From NCBI GenBank assembly GCA_015179025.1, contig WHUX01000109.1, forward strand, positions 118,461 through 182,460: DNA of 64,000 nt, in the 5' to 3' direction. Positions 34,681 through 45,546 of the stretch are shown one piece after another (position 1 is the stretch's first letter; every line of letters starts with the position of its first letter). The DNA comes from Terfezia claveryi (lineage: Eukaryota; Ascomycota; Pezizomycetes; Pezizales; Pezizaceae). Both the position numbers and the translations under genes were made by a program. The notes under the pieces are model-generated. The model was not told the origin of the DNA, searched no databases, and saw only the letters and a program-made list of their open reading frames with translations.

Positions 34681-35917
34681 GTGGTGAAGTTGGCGTTTCA
34701 TATATGCCCAAACATGTTCGATTGGATTAAGGTCAGGAGAGTAGGCTGGATGTTTAGCAACAACCCAGTCATTATCTTTGAACCATGCGCGTGCAAGCTT
34801 GGAGGTGTGGATTGATGAATTGTCTTGCATAAAAACTGGATCATCAATACCCATCAACTCACTCATTTCTAGACGAACATCAGGAAGAACATGTGTTAAA
34901 ATCTTAACATATCGAATAGCATTATTATGCCCTTCAAGTAGTAGCCATAAATATCCTCTTGATGATCCAAAAAAACATCCCCATACCATGAGAGAGATAT
35001 CATGAGCCGTCCTATATATAAATATTAGATCTAATAATTATAAGAATTAAGAAAGGAGTAATATACCTGCATGGATCTATTGCCTGCACTTCATAACGAT
35101 CCTCTCCCTTTTTTCTCCAAACCCACTTTGCCCCTGCTTCTTTACTACGCTCTACTGAGCACTCATCAGACCAAACATGTTTTTTCCATTGCTCTAGAGT
35201 CCAATCCTTCCGTTCTAGAGCCCATGCTAACCTTGCACTAACATGCCATGGTAGTAGCTTTGGTCGCTTTCTTGCTATCCATTTTCGAAGTCCTTTACCC
35301 CAAAGCATACGATCGATAGTTCGTGGATGAATATCTTGTAACTCGAGTATATTGTCTATAAGCTTCAGCTTAGATATTGAAGTATCCCCTTCAATAAGAG
35401 CTAGAACTGCATCCTCGGTAGCTTTTGAGATCTTCTTTTGTCGACCTAGATGTGGTTTATTTATATGGGTTCCACGTTCTATATAGCGTTGGATAAAATT
35501 CTGGATAGTTGACTTAGGTCGACCAATATAGTTGGCAATTTGTCCATATCCACAGCCTTGCTCATAGAGAAGTGTAATCTTGCCTTTTTCAAAATCAGTT
35601 AACTGCTTTTTCTGGGTAGTGGGTATGATAGGCTCGTCTGGTTCTGCTAAAAGCGTATTAAATTGAATTGTAGATAGATTAGGTTCTGACATGATATATA
35701 GGAGGAATCAGAGGCTTTTACTCTAAAGTTCATGAGCTGTCTGCTGGTACTAGTACCGATAGATAATATATCTAAGTATTTGGTTGCGTGGTTAAGGGGG
35801 GGTAAGACATTCGCCCACAAACATGCTAGCGGCATTCAATGCATTAAATCTGAGTCAAGCGCGCTGCATACCCACCCCTTTTATGCGGGGTACCAAATTC
35901 ATTGCCACTTAGCTGTA

Positions 35918-36732
35918 TATCAGGTAGCCAATATATGGACAAGGACATATATTATGGCTGCAACATCTCAACTGTTACCTGTACAGGCATAGCGCAACGT
36001 TAGCTGCGTGTAGGCATATTGCCAGTCTAAGCTAGCATACTCGAGCCAGCTGCCAAGCTAGTCTGGTTGGCACAACACCCTCCACTACAAGGGTGTTGTG
36101 CCAACCAGACTACTGCCAAGCGGGGTTGATCATACCCGTTGCGTTGACTAGCGCCCCCCTAAACTCCCTGCCTGCCACCCCAAATTACTAGTCTACACAG
36201 CAGCTACCGCTGGCACACGAGGCATGACTTTCAAGATCAATAACACAAGTCATGAACTGCCTACAATCTGGGTGAGAGCATTGTCTTCCCTCCACCGTCC
36301 TCTTTGCTATATCTCTGCGCCAGCCTAGTCTAAGCTGTACTCCCACCACTTTCGTTCGCAGACCAACGTATGTAGAGGCCAGGCTCTTGGCCTGGAGTTC
36401 GCTAGGCATATGGCAAGGTTGGACAGGTCCAGTTCATTATATTTCTGTCTCTTGTGGCATTAGCTCCCATGTACATAAACATTTAGAAATACTATAGACA
36501 TTTATTATACTTATGCGTGCATGCGTCCTGGATCATTGGTTCACTTCATTCCACGTAGCTAGCCTCAGTTGTAGGGAGGGTAAAGACGCTTACCTACGTA
36601 GAAACCCAAGGTCCCCAGATGAAGTCACCCGCGTGCGTGCAACCATATACCTAAGGCGCCGTGGCGTATACCGTGCCTGGGGCGGGGATTGGCAGAGGCC
36701 CCAATATAAAGCAGGCTAGCCTTGAATCTTGG
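35918..36732. repeat. right arm of the palindromic element
   Basis: Inverted match to 23,872-24,960, ending GAATCTTGG at 36,732. Relative to the left arm it carries a 54-bp hairpin insertion, has about one copy of the 23-bp unit, and lacks the extra block near 24,630. Beyond the end, GAGGCGAGTT near 36,776 matches the left flank again after about 40 unmatched bases, so the original repeat may extend slightly further. Confidence 0.8.
36059..36112. mobile_element. 54-bp hairpin MITE with 9-bp target duplication
   Basis: TAGTCTGGTTGGCACAACAC plus CCT forms one arm; after an 8-bp loop the exact complement follows. CTGCCAAGC flanks it on both sides (36,050-36,058 and 36,113-36,121). The left arm of the palindrome has the uninterrupted sequence (CTTGGCAGCTGG near 24,770), which acts as an empty site. 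Confidence 0.85.
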
Positions 36733-36789
36733 TGCGTAATCTGTAGATCACCGATTAATCGGCAAAGTGGTCCGAGGCGAGTTACAGTA

Positions 36790-37493
36790 CAGTCTAACCT
36801 TGCTATACCGGACCTCGTTGTACCGGAAACCTTGCTATACCGGAATACCCCTAAGCCCCGCCACCAAACTAGTTACTTTTCACCTAAATCACCCTTGCTA
36901 TAACGGATTTTTGCTTATACCGGACTGGACAGCGAATACAGAGAAGTTACTACTATCTACATATATTTTGCCCTTGCTATAACGGAATCCTTAAGTAGAC
37001 ACTGCTCCAGAACCGGGTATTGAGATGTTCGCTCCTTTTACTTCCATGAATCGACTGCTGTAACATCAACCTCAAGCCATTTCTTACTATGTATCACGTA
37101 AGATGTCCGACAATGTAGATGTTGGTACAGCTCGACCTTGATTATATTAGGATCTCTACCAACATAGATTTACCATTCTTCATACCTCAGAGTCTAAGAA
37201 ATGATTTCCAAATTCACTCAATTTCTCCTTCGCATGCTTAGGATCTTGTCGCTTTTTACAGATCTGGTGCTTCTCTAATATGGTGAGCGCTCGACGCTTT
37301 TGTTTTCCGGCACGCAACATGTTGACTGATGAATCTTGAGCTTGATGTTCAAACATACGGAAGTTGAAGAATTTTCCTTCCTTGGTAACTTTTGTCTTGT
37401 CCCACGTACCCTTGTATTATTTCATACCGGAACCTTGCTATACCGGACAGAAATTGCTGGATTTTGGTCGTCCGGTATAGCAAGGTTAGACTG
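36790..37493 (-). mobile_element. pogo-like deletion derivative, 704 bp
   Basis: TIRs CAGTCTAACCTTGCTATACC (with GGA) and complement are flanked by TA at 36,788-36,789 and 37,494-37,495. The phrase CTTGCTATA(C/A)CGGA repeats several times in the first 190 bp. The interior keeps part of a CENP-B-type DNA-binding domain on the minus strand but no DDE catalytic domain, so it depends on a transposase made elsewhere. Confidence 0.85.
36998..37320 (-). pseudogene. CENP-B-type HTH relic of a pogo transposase
   Basis: ATG at 37,320 opens 46 codons (KQKRRALTILEKHQICKKRQ), matching the first helix-turn-helix of fungal pogo/Fot1 transposases, to a TGA at 37,180. After a gap, KWLEVDVTAVDSWK, a TAA (37,038), then KERTSQYPVLEQCL match the second DNA-binding half. 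The first stop may be an intron (GTATGA). The catalytic domain is absent; 36,790-36,997 holds only TIR-type repeats. Confidence 0.7.
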
Positions 37494-37679
37494 TAGGCAG
37501 AGACCGAATTTTACAGGGGGGCACGGGTTATTTTAGTTTTTAAGTTTTCAATTGACGATGGTTCTATTAAACTTTCCTTAATCTCGGTCCGGTATCGTAT
37601 TCTTTATTTTGCGTTTTACTACACTTTCTTCAATACTTCTCGGGGCCCGTCCTACCTGTTTCTTGAGTTTGTTGTCTGT

Positions 37680-37795
37680 TACTTTGCGGTATATAGGCAA
37701 TTAACCTGCTTTGTCCTGACCACCCGGATTTCCGGGTGGCTCATGGTCCCATTATATTACTTGGACCGAATAGGTAAGAAAGAAAGAAAAAAAAA
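37680..37795 (+). repeat. LINE-type 3' tail with A-rich end
   Basis: GCAATTAACCTGCTTTGTCC followed by CCCGGATTTCCGGGTGGCTC, ATGGTCCC, GGACCGAATAGG and an A-rich end (AAGAAAGAAAGAAAAAAAAAG). Same block order as at 43.1 kb but on the plus strand. Confidence 0.7.
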
Positions 37796-38952
37796 GTTGC
37801 CCCAAGATACCTCTGGGGTAACCGCCACAGGGATACCGTATATACCGTATTTACGAGTTCTAGAGAATTGAAGTGGTATACAGTAATGTTACAAAAGTGA
37901 TGTCAGTGAACCCCGCACAATAATATCGATTCCACTGTAGGGGAAATTCTAGTGGCTGCTATATATAGCTAAGTACAGAGTACGCCAGAGTCAATTCAAG
38001 CTACACCACGCACGCATATCTACGGTAGTACGGTACAGCAGTCCGAATGTTGGCAACTTAATGCCCTACTTGCTGTTCCAGTATCCATCAAGATGGTAGT
38101 GCTATACTAGCGCCAATTTAAAAACTATTCCATAATTTTTAACGAGCAGTAAGATTTGGAAGGCTGAAATCGGTGAAATTTAGTCGTTAGGAATTGCCAT
38201 AAAAATATCCTCGGATTGCACCTGCTATGACCGCATGCTATGATACACCTATTGAGGGTAGGCTAAGATACTTGACCGATAGATAGGATATATATGTGTA
38301 AATTTGTTACTTGTAGAATGTAGTACTATGTTACTTTCTCTCAACCACTGGCTATTCCAGCGGTTTATACAAATGGTCTACCACATAACCCTTCTTATTC
38401 ACATGGGTAGACCAATCCATTCTCAACACGTGCGTGTTGTCCCCATGTGTTGGGGTGCACATGTGCTATCATGAGCGAGTTCACATGTGCTGCCGCCGTC
38501 GGCCGTATATTCCCGACAATCTCGACATTGCTTCTATACCACATGCCTTCGTTGCTCGGTTACAGCATACTCCCGCGACCAAGGCAAGTCCAAGCATAGG
38601 AGGCCCCAGAGCCTTCTCATTTTGCGCAGGCTAGTGCCCCTAACTGAAACGATAATATGTTTAAGGGTACTCCCACTTCAATAGTTGTTTTGACATGGGT
38701 AAAGCTAGGATTTTAGAAAGGCCTCCAACCTCGCGGTCATTGTAGGATTACAAAAACGACTAGGTAGTACTTTGCCCTAGACAGCTTAGGAGCCGCTATG
38801 GATGGCACATGATCACCTTTATAAGTATTGTAGCCGATATTTATTATTTATTAAACCTTGACCTCTACAAGACTTTATTCGATCTGAGGTGTTGAGTGTT
38901 TTACTGAGTATCCGCTGAACGATAGTGGCGACGTTTTGTCCCAAGTTTTGCG
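37796..38952. other. upstream region of the lectin gene
   Basis: No gene recognised. An AT-rich TATTTATTATTTATTAAA stretch at about 38,838 could serve as a core promoter element roughly 100 bp before the lectin ATG. Confidence 0.35.
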
Positions 38953-40192
38953 ATGCGATCACCAGCAACCCCTCAAACCAGTATTGTAGGTGTCGACGGG
39001 GAAGAAAGTACACGACACACCAACCCGCCTACGGCAGCCTACCCTTGCGACTTGAACCCAGCTGCATACAACAACTCGGAGGGACCAGTGAGCATGCCTA
39101 CCAGTATCCCAATCTCAGAGGGTTCTGGTTTGGAAAAGGATATAGTCGATGTGGTGAATCGTCTGGAACAGTTGCTAGGGTATAAGCTAAATGCTACCAT
39201 AAGTCAAGTGGGAGGTACGTTAACATATATCCAGACTGAAGTTCTAGAATTATGATCATTATCCCACTAACTTTGCTTCCCTGATTATTGATTGTGATAT
39301 GGCGCTTGAAACAGATAGGACAAAACTCGTTGTCGATATGGATAATCTCAAAGCTCATGCCATGCAAGAAACACTAGCAGTCGGGATGCCAATTGTAGCC
39401 CAAGTCCTTAAAGGGGGAACCTGGCACTCCGACACTCAGTACCGAGTTCACGACCATAAGTTCATTAAATATTCTGCCGAATTTCCCGACCCGCCTGCAA
39501 TAATTATCGGTATAAATTCGCTGGAAATCGATCGTGGTGCCAATATACGTGTCAAAGCTACAGTGGAAGATGTTCATGAACATCTTTTTGGTGCACACAT
39601 CAGGACATGGCTCAATACGAGACTATGCAGTGCAGGTTGTACTTGGCTTGCTGCCCCGCGTGGACACCCATATTTCCAAGTTGGCACCTTCGACACGACT
39701 AAAGTATACTCGCCGCGGAACCCGCAACAACTCACATATTGCAAAATCGTATTCAAGCACCCATATGAGGCACCCCCAAAAGTAGTCGTGTGGCTAAACA
39801 AGCTTGACCTCTCTCAGGATAACAACGGGCGTATCATAGCATTTGCCACAGACATATCAGCAACAGGGTTCACGGTCCATATCAACACGTGGCATAATAC
39901 AGAGCTATATCAGGCGGGAATCTCTTGGTTCGCGTACCCTTCGGGATATCCGGGAATATGTAGTGGTAATATGGTTGGCACATCTGGGGTAGTGAGGTTT
40001 GAGAGGAAGTTTTCAAAGCCACCATCAGCTGTCCTAGTTGGGCTAACAAAGGTGGATTCTGACCGACATGGCCGCTGTAGTGTCAAGATTACTACAGAGG
40101 CAGTGTCAGAAGCTGGCATGGGTATCAAGGTTGAGGGGTGGGGTGATACCTTTTTGCATTCTGCGGGGGCATCATATATAGCGATAGAGTAA
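38953..40192 (+). CDS. triple H-type lectin domain protein, 379 aa
   Basis: Exon 1 is 38,953-39,214 and exon 2 is 39,315-40,192, with a 100-bp intron GTACGT...ACAG splitting a GAT codon. Both exons share one frame and the total is exactly 380 codons. Residues 1-60 are Pro/Thr/Ser-rich; 60-115 look like a coiled coil (LEKDIVDVVNRLEQLLGYKL), fitting oligomerisation. Three tandem H-type lectin repeats follow at about 138-203, 232-296 and 310-379. Each has the F..PP.(V/I)..G(I/L)..L(E/D) start and an internal W, and the first two end in an A..W.A-type signature. Family members bind sugars, often GalNAc, and agglutinate cells. No signal peptide is visible, so cytosolic or unconventional release is likely, as for many fungal lectins. 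The role is inferred from the family. Confidence 0.88.
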
Positions 40193-40445
40193 GACTAAGA
40201 CTTTCCTGAGATCATCTTATGTACACTAGCAGGATGGGCTGAGCAAGGGCTTGCGGATTTTTTTTTTTTAAAAAAAAAATATAGTCCACACCTTGGGGGG
40301 GAGGGAAATCGACCTTGCCACATTTTCTCCTCGTATGTATTAGTTTACATAATTTTGGGGGATTTAGGATGCTATGGGAAATTATAAATATAACATGAAC
40401 AATCCATCAGCTGAGCAGGCGCTGTATTTGATAACCAGTTAAAGG

Positions 40446-40960
40446 TGTTGAAATGACCATTTCTTTACGCAGACAGTCAAGTCTCTCTGCTATGTATTGC
40501 TGATACCTATTGCGAGCACTTGTTACCCTGCTAACGGATCTCTGCGTTATTTCTTCTCTTCACATGTTCTTGCTATCCTCGCTTACTAGCCTACGCACCA
40601 ATACTCATTGCTTCCAGTTAATGCTCTTTACTGCTTGCGTACTCACTCATGCATCTGGCATAACGGACTCATGGTATTACTGCTCTTAGGTTAGCTAGCT
40701 TAGACTGTTTTCCTGAACGTTTTACCCTGATCTCGTCTCTATATATACGAGCTCTCAGGACACTCATGTATTGATATGCTTCTCGAGATCGACTCAATAA
40801 GACCGCGTACTCTTGGCCGAACATCCTATATGCTGCTCACACACTCACACGCTCTTCTCGCTCTTGCACTCGCATCACCCTGCTTCACTGCACTAAGAGT
40901 CCACCGCTGCATCCTCCATTCAATGCCCAGCGATACCACTCGCTCAGTAACCCCCCAATA
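40446..40960. repeat. probable solo LTR, 515 bp
   Basis: Begins TGTTGAAATGACC; AAAGG flanks both sides (40,441-40,445 and 40,961-40,965). A TATATATA box lies at 40,740 and CAATAAGA follows, as in Ty1/copia-type LTRs. The right end reads CCCCCCAATA rather than ending CA, which weakens the call. No internal coding region or partner LTR was found. Confidence 0.5.
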
Positions 40961-41644
40961 AAAGGTATACGCTAGGTAGTGTCACCCGTTTGCTTTTAAG
41001 CCGGATAAAGCTGAAAAAACTTTTCTGAAGTATTGGAATCCCCAGAACCCGCATAATATATCTCTGTTGTCAGAGAATAGAGCACAGTAAGCAGACCAAC
41101 AAGATCTAATTTTTATATGGAGCTCCCCTGAACTGCAGACCTCCCCCGTCCTACCAGTGCGGATCAGTTTTCCTAATAAACCCAGCGTCTGCAACTTTAA
41201 TTTTCCAGACAGAGTAACAATATGCAGAGAAAGCAAAAGGCAGAGCAAAATGCAAAAGTACAAGGCCCCCAGCAAGAGTTGCTCATACATTATTTAAAAC
41301 AATATCAGCAGCTACCAACACTGGCTGAATACCTAGACAGCAGCAAAGGTAGAGGACGTGAATGCAAGACTAGGGAAGATGGATAGAACAGTATTGATTC
41401 CGTTACGATTCGGGTTCATTTAATTTTCCTACCAGGTGGTACTTGAGTTTTTTTCAAGCTTCGGATCGGGTCTCAGTCAGGACTTTCGGGGTCTTCTGGC
41501 AAAAGCCGGATAATGACACCACGGAAGCTCCGATCCTTTTGGGTCTTGCGCCGTCTTAGATTTCTGGTTCACATTTATCTGGCCAATGGGCCGGAGTTTT
41601 TCGTCGTGTCCTCTGTGTATTTGCTTTTGACGGTTTGACACTAG
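40961..41644. other. intergenic, nothing recognised
   Basis: A minus-strand ATG frame (40,982-41,290) starts with a hydrophobic stretch but has no domain or splice support. No other feature was seen. Confidence 0.3.
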
Positions 41645-41752
41645 GCATTAACTTTCCCCTCCTGAATCCACCTGGGTTTCGGGGCGGCTCATCATGGTCT
41701 CCTTACTGGGACCGCAAATGAGTGATGAGTATCTAGAAAATAAAAAAGCTAC
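41645..41752 (+). repeat. LINE-type 3' tail
   Basis: GGCATTAACTTTCCCCTCCT, then CACCTGGGTTTCGGGGCGGC, CATGGTCTCCTTACTGGGAC, GAGTGATGAGTATCTAG and an A-rich end. Plus-strand copy of the tail family. Confidence 0.7.
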
Positions 41753-42989
41753 AGGCGGGGTAGTGTGGGACAGGCTGTTGGGATTTTGACAGGAGAGGAG
41801 GCGGGATATTATGAAGAGGAAATAAAGAAACCGTAATCAATGGAGGAAGTCATGCTCGCAGCGGCTTGCACATCATATGTGTGCTTCCTGCCTAGCTATA
41901 CGGCTTGCAACGGACATGTGCTTCTCCTTCTCATTCTTCTTCATGCTTTAGATGTACGCTCATACATGTATATATATCTCGTTCATGTTCCTACTTGTTC
42001 GAGATAACTAAGTCATCACTTCACTCAATACAATACATGCACTCACTGTGTATACGAACATCTTCTTCTCTTCATATTCCTCTCTCCAGTGACCAACTCG
42101 CTCTGTTCGTACCTTCCTTCAGAGGACACTTGGATCTCTCCGCTCGCCTGTTGCTATTCCTATTTCTATACTCTCCGCTCGCCTATTGCTATTCCTATAG
42201 ATCTAAACTATCTAATTTTTTCAAGTTGGAGGATATTTCTGATACTATTATAGTACATATTTTTATCCCAAAATTTTTTTTTCATTTCTCCTAATTATGG
42301 TCCCCGTCAGGGTCTTAGGTCGATTGCGGGTACAGACTATAAGAAAAAAAAAAACCTCCTAATTCTAGTACATAAGTGATAGTAAGTACGGTTTTGTATC
42401 TGTAATTATTGTTTATAATACTTGACTAGATATATTTCTATGAGGGTAGCTGAATTGGTTGTTAAGGTCAAGAAGGTTTTCATTTAGCTTTAGTGGGGTC
42501 TGATTTAGGTTTTCATATATTCTACATCAATTTATCATTTAGTTCTATTTGCCTTACATTTTGTTCTCATATTCCGGTTAGTCCTACTTTTATATCCCAA
42601 ATAGTTTATTCAAGATGATTTTGAGCAACTCATATAAGCTTATATAAGATTGTTCCCAAAAGCTTGTATAAGGTAATTCCAAGCAACTCATTATCTGATC
42701 ATGATCTTGCTCTAAATTTCCTCCCTGTCACCTATTTGAACTGCCATTGCTTTCGAACCACCATTTACTTCGACCGACATTTCTGCTGCCTCCGCTGATT
42801 CCATTGCAACTAGTTTGTTGATAATCTTTACACCGTCCTCTCCTATTTTCAACTTGTGCCGCTTGTATTCTCTATTTTAGTTTAAATTATATAAAACAAA
42901 AACAAATCTCAATTTAAGTAACCATGACCGTAAAGTAAAGAACTTACCACTGTGCCATGCCTACCGTCAGTTTATACGCCAAAAAGTTT
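41753..42989. other. possible copia LTR remnant and AT-rich spacer
   Basis: TGTTGGGATTTTGACAGG at 41,776, TATATATATC near 41,970 and a run of TC-rich sequence resemble a Ty1/copia LTR, but no right end or target duplication could be fixed. The rest is AT-rich without genes. Confidence 0.3.
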
Positions 42990-43117
42990 TTTCTACTTTT
43001 AAAAAACAAATTCATTACTCCTATCCAGTCCCAGTAAGGGAACCATGAGGAGCCTCCCGGAAACCTGGGCGGATTTAGGACAATGCAAGTTAATCTACCA
43101 AGTCGGCGGGCAAAACA
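42990..43117 (-). repeat. LINE-type 3' tail, diverged
   Basis: An A/T-rich run, then CATTACTCCTATCCAGTCCC, AGTAAGGGAACCATGAGGAG, CCCGGAAACCTGGGCGGATT and AATGCAAGTTAATCTACC. It lies head-to-tail with the next tail, so one copy inserted beside another. Confidence 0.75.
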
Positions 43118-43960
43118 CTTTTTTTTTTTTTTTTTTTTAAATACTTGTTACTCTTATTCAGTCCCAGTAAGGGGACCATGAAGAGCCACCCGGAAACCCG
43201 GGTGGATTCAGGACAAGGCAAGTTAATCTGCCAGGTCCGGCGCGCAGAAAGCAATGAAGATAGATACATGTGTGAAGGGAATTCGTAGACTCCCTGGGCC
43301 CAGAAACGGTGCCGTCGAGATGTCTGAAAGTGTGAAACAACTGTAGAATGGACTCAAAACAGATGTAAAGCAGAGACTCGAGTGACGCAAAGCTCCCATG
43401 CTGTCATTAACCGCCTAAATGGCAGATGACCCCGAGGGGCCTGACTGAAGCCCGCGTCAAAACAAAATAGACAAACAACGCAGATAGATACACATGTGTA
43501 ACAGGAAAGTGTAAAGAGAAATCGTGAGTGCTACCGGTATCCAAAAAACGAAAGAGCATAAGATGCCTGCACTGCCCTACATGCCTCAGTGCCTCCTTCC
43601 AATCATCCACTTGTACAAAAAACCGAAGAAGGCTTCTACCGCATCCCAGTTATCCTCCTCTTCCTCTTCGATCCAGATTGGGCAGTCGAGATCCTCCCAG
43701 TCCTTGATACTGCCCCAGGGCTTGTCTGTGAGCGTGTAAGAGAGGGCAAACAAAGACCAGGTGCCAGCCGTCCTGGGTATGGTGTCCGGCTGGATTATGC
43801 TGTTCAACGATTTCGCAGCAATTTATTGGCGCTAACATCACCATTGGTGAATGGTTCGACCGAACTGCAAATAGCGCCCCATTGGCCAATGGGTCCACAC
43901 ATTGACAACTCGTCATTATTGGTAATTGGGCCAGAACACCTCTCGGGGCCATCTGGCATT
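43118..43960 (-). pseudogene. LINE 3' fragment: ORF2 C-terminus, 3' UTR, poly(A)
   Basis: A 21-bp T-run (43,118-43,138) is the A-tail, followed by the tail blocks and a longer 3' UTR. Coding reads upward: the end KDWEDLDCPIWIEEEEEDNW then DAVEAFFGFLYKWM, stop at 43,586, preceded in another frame by a Cys/His cluster and WHLVFVCPLL. That order, a zinc-knuckle-like cluster then W(E)DLD...AVEAFFGFL, is the usual C-terminus of Tad-type LINE ORF2. A frameshift separates the two parts, and RT is missing. Confidence 0.65.
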
Positions 43961-44429
43961 GCCGGTATGTGGGCTCCGATCCCTTCCAGTCAGGTTTTGG
44001 TTTGGTTTCTTTGATTGTTTTGTTTTCCTTATATTTTTCTAGCCTATGGGCCCTGAGCTTATACGTATCTGCTTCTTCCAGTTTCACATGCGCCCGAACG
44101 GGTTTTTCGGTTTCTGATGGAGTCAGGCCCCTCGGGGTTATCTGCGGAGGCCTCGATCCCTTTGAGTCTTGGTTTTGGTTTTGGTTTTGGTTTAAGCTAC
44201 GAGTTATCCCGGCTGGCCTTGGCCAGCTGCGAGGCAATTATAAGCTCTCGCAAGGGGCCTGGGCCATCCTCCAGCCAGGCCTCCCCAGATTATTTGCCCG
44301 TGACATTCCCCCAGCGCGGGCGATATACCTGAAACAAGGGTTTTCTATAATTACCAAATGATTGACATATGCAGATTTAGAAATCACAGTAAGGTAAGAA
44401 AACACCTACATACTAAGTTCGTGCAATTG
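43961..44429. other. spacer
   Basis: Possibly further decayed LINE sequence: a repeated Asn-Gln-like tract (GGTTTTGGTTTTGG near 44,170) and long but patternless frames. No firm call. Confidence 0.25.
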
Positions 44430-44953
44430 ACTTCCACTACACCTTTGCAGAACTCGACATATCTGCCCTGGGGTTGGCCTCGAGTGCTGCCAGCCTATCG
44501 ACCAACTCCTTATCTCAACTTCACGAATGCCTTTAACACTGCATTGAGTTTTAGTCTCTCTTAGATTCACTAAAGCTTCACTGCTTTCCTCAGCCCCTTT
44601 GCCTCCTCATATGGTGTCTCCTGCGTGCTAGTTAACATGTTCTGTGACTCTTTTAGACCCACTAGAGCCATTTCCTGTTCTTCAACCTTCGCCTCCGCTT
44701 CCTTCCCTCTTGCTACCGCGATATCCGGTGCCCTTCTAGAGCACCGAATGACCTTTGCCACTTTGGACAATCGCTCCCCAAGCCCGTTGGACTTTTCTGC
44801 CTCAGTCTTTATCTCTTCCAATTTCTTTCTATCTCTCCTGTCTCCTTCCCAATCATTTGGCTTTGGCAGTACGAGACGAGTCGGCTCGAGCCAGGGGCGG
44901 GAAAAGCCGGCGGGAGACTCGCGAGCTTCAGCCCACCGCCCTATTGCATGCAC
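44430..44953 (-). pseudogene. coiled-coil frame, unrecognised
   Basis: A minus-strand frame (GTG first; no early ATG) codes a basic/acidic coiled-coil (KKLEEIKTEAEKSNGLGERL, KEAEAKVEEQEMALVGLKES). After its TGA-type end at 44,570, ELVDRLAALEANPRADM continues in another phase. The composition resembles ORF1 or Gag spacers of retroelements, but no family is recognised. Lack of a start and the frameshift argue for a relic. Confidence 0.3.
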
Positions 44954-45321
44954 TGTAAGGATTGGTCACGATGTCGACGTTTGCACCAGACGAGCCGTCG
45001 ATATGCTAACTAGACGAGATTGGGCTAATCAAATGAGATTTGTAATGGAAAGCCATTATCATACTAGCAAATCATGTATTTCCTATCGTCCGTCATTACC
45101 CTGAACTCGTCAGTTTTTCAGTTTTTAATTTCCTCTTGTATTTAGCGCTACCTAGTGATGGGCCTATCCAGCCACACGTTGATAGTGGGAGACCTTTACT
45201 CCCTCACACCTTTTGTGTAGTCTCGCTGGTGGTCTGTTGTGTCACCAGTTGAAAGAAAAACCAGGTAACAATGGTCATATGTCATATGGCATGGTCATGT
45301 TACCAATACAGAGCCAGCAGG
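44954..45321. other. spacer, nothing recognised
   Basis: No frame or repeat of note between the coiled-coil relic and the promoter-like region of the ORF1-only LINE. Confidence 0.35.
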
Positions 45322-45329
45322 TATAAATA
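45322..45329 (+). promoter_or_regulatory. TATA box
   Basis: TATAAATA in the context CAGGTATAAATACCC, 225 bp before the ATG at 45,547. A good core promoter match. Confidence 0.5.
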
Positions 45330-45546
45330 CCCACCATCTCCCATCCGTTAAATGCAGAGATGAGGAGGAGCAGAAAACCTTAGAAAGATATCAAGCAATC
45401 TAGGAGACCGAGATTAGCCTGTTAACCTAACTGTCCCCGACGGAATACCTTCTCATTGTCATATCGCCACCGTTCTGAGCTGTGCTTCAGAACAACCAGA
45501 CCACGCAGCTTCACGAAAGTGAACCGATCTTCATTCCATTACAAAA

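Larger units (their letters stand above)
28202..35692 (-). pseudogene. Tc1 transposase (DD34E), interrupted by chromovirus
   Basis: Coding segments run 35,692-35,067, a 55-bp GT-AG intron (35,066-35,012), 35,011-34,681, then 28,381-28,202 after the inserted chromovirus and one GTGGT copy. Joined, the frame is unbroken to TAA. The N-terminal part has a helix-turn-helix (TDFEKGKITLLYEQGCGYGQ, then a second HTH ending FIQRYIERGT). The catalytic Asp residues lie in VWSDECS and FMQDNSSIHTS, and the Glu in NPIEHVW, 34 residues after the second Asp, as in the Tc1 family. The C-terminal part ends GWYTKY. Apart from the chromovirus no lesion is visible, so the gene was probably intact when hit. The insertion falls shortly after the catalytic Glu, so the standing gene cannot make full-length protein. 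Confidence 0.93.
25310..35915 (-). mobile_element. Tc1 element, split by a chromovirus
   Basis: The 29-bp TIRs (25,310-25,338 and 35,887-35,915, starting CAGCTAGGTGGCAATGAATT) are flanked by TA at 25,308-25,309 and 35,916-35,917. Inside, on the minus strand, is one Tc1 transposase gene interrupted by a complete chromovirus (28,387-34,680). Without that insert the element is about 4.3 kb, large for Tc1 because about 1.9 kb of minisatellite lies between the left TIR and the transposase stop. It sits in the right arm of the palindromic element; joining its flanks restores a sequence matching the left arm. Confidence 0.92.

Noticed and set aside
40982..41290. 102-codon minus-strand frame with a hydrophobic start, as a secreted protein
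   Set aside because: No cleavage site or downstream structure, composition is typical of non-coding sequence, and it ends near transposon tails.
43650..44237. 195-codon minus-strand frame as a host gene
   Set aside because: Its only recognisable parts are the LINE zinc-cluster region, and the rest is patternless.
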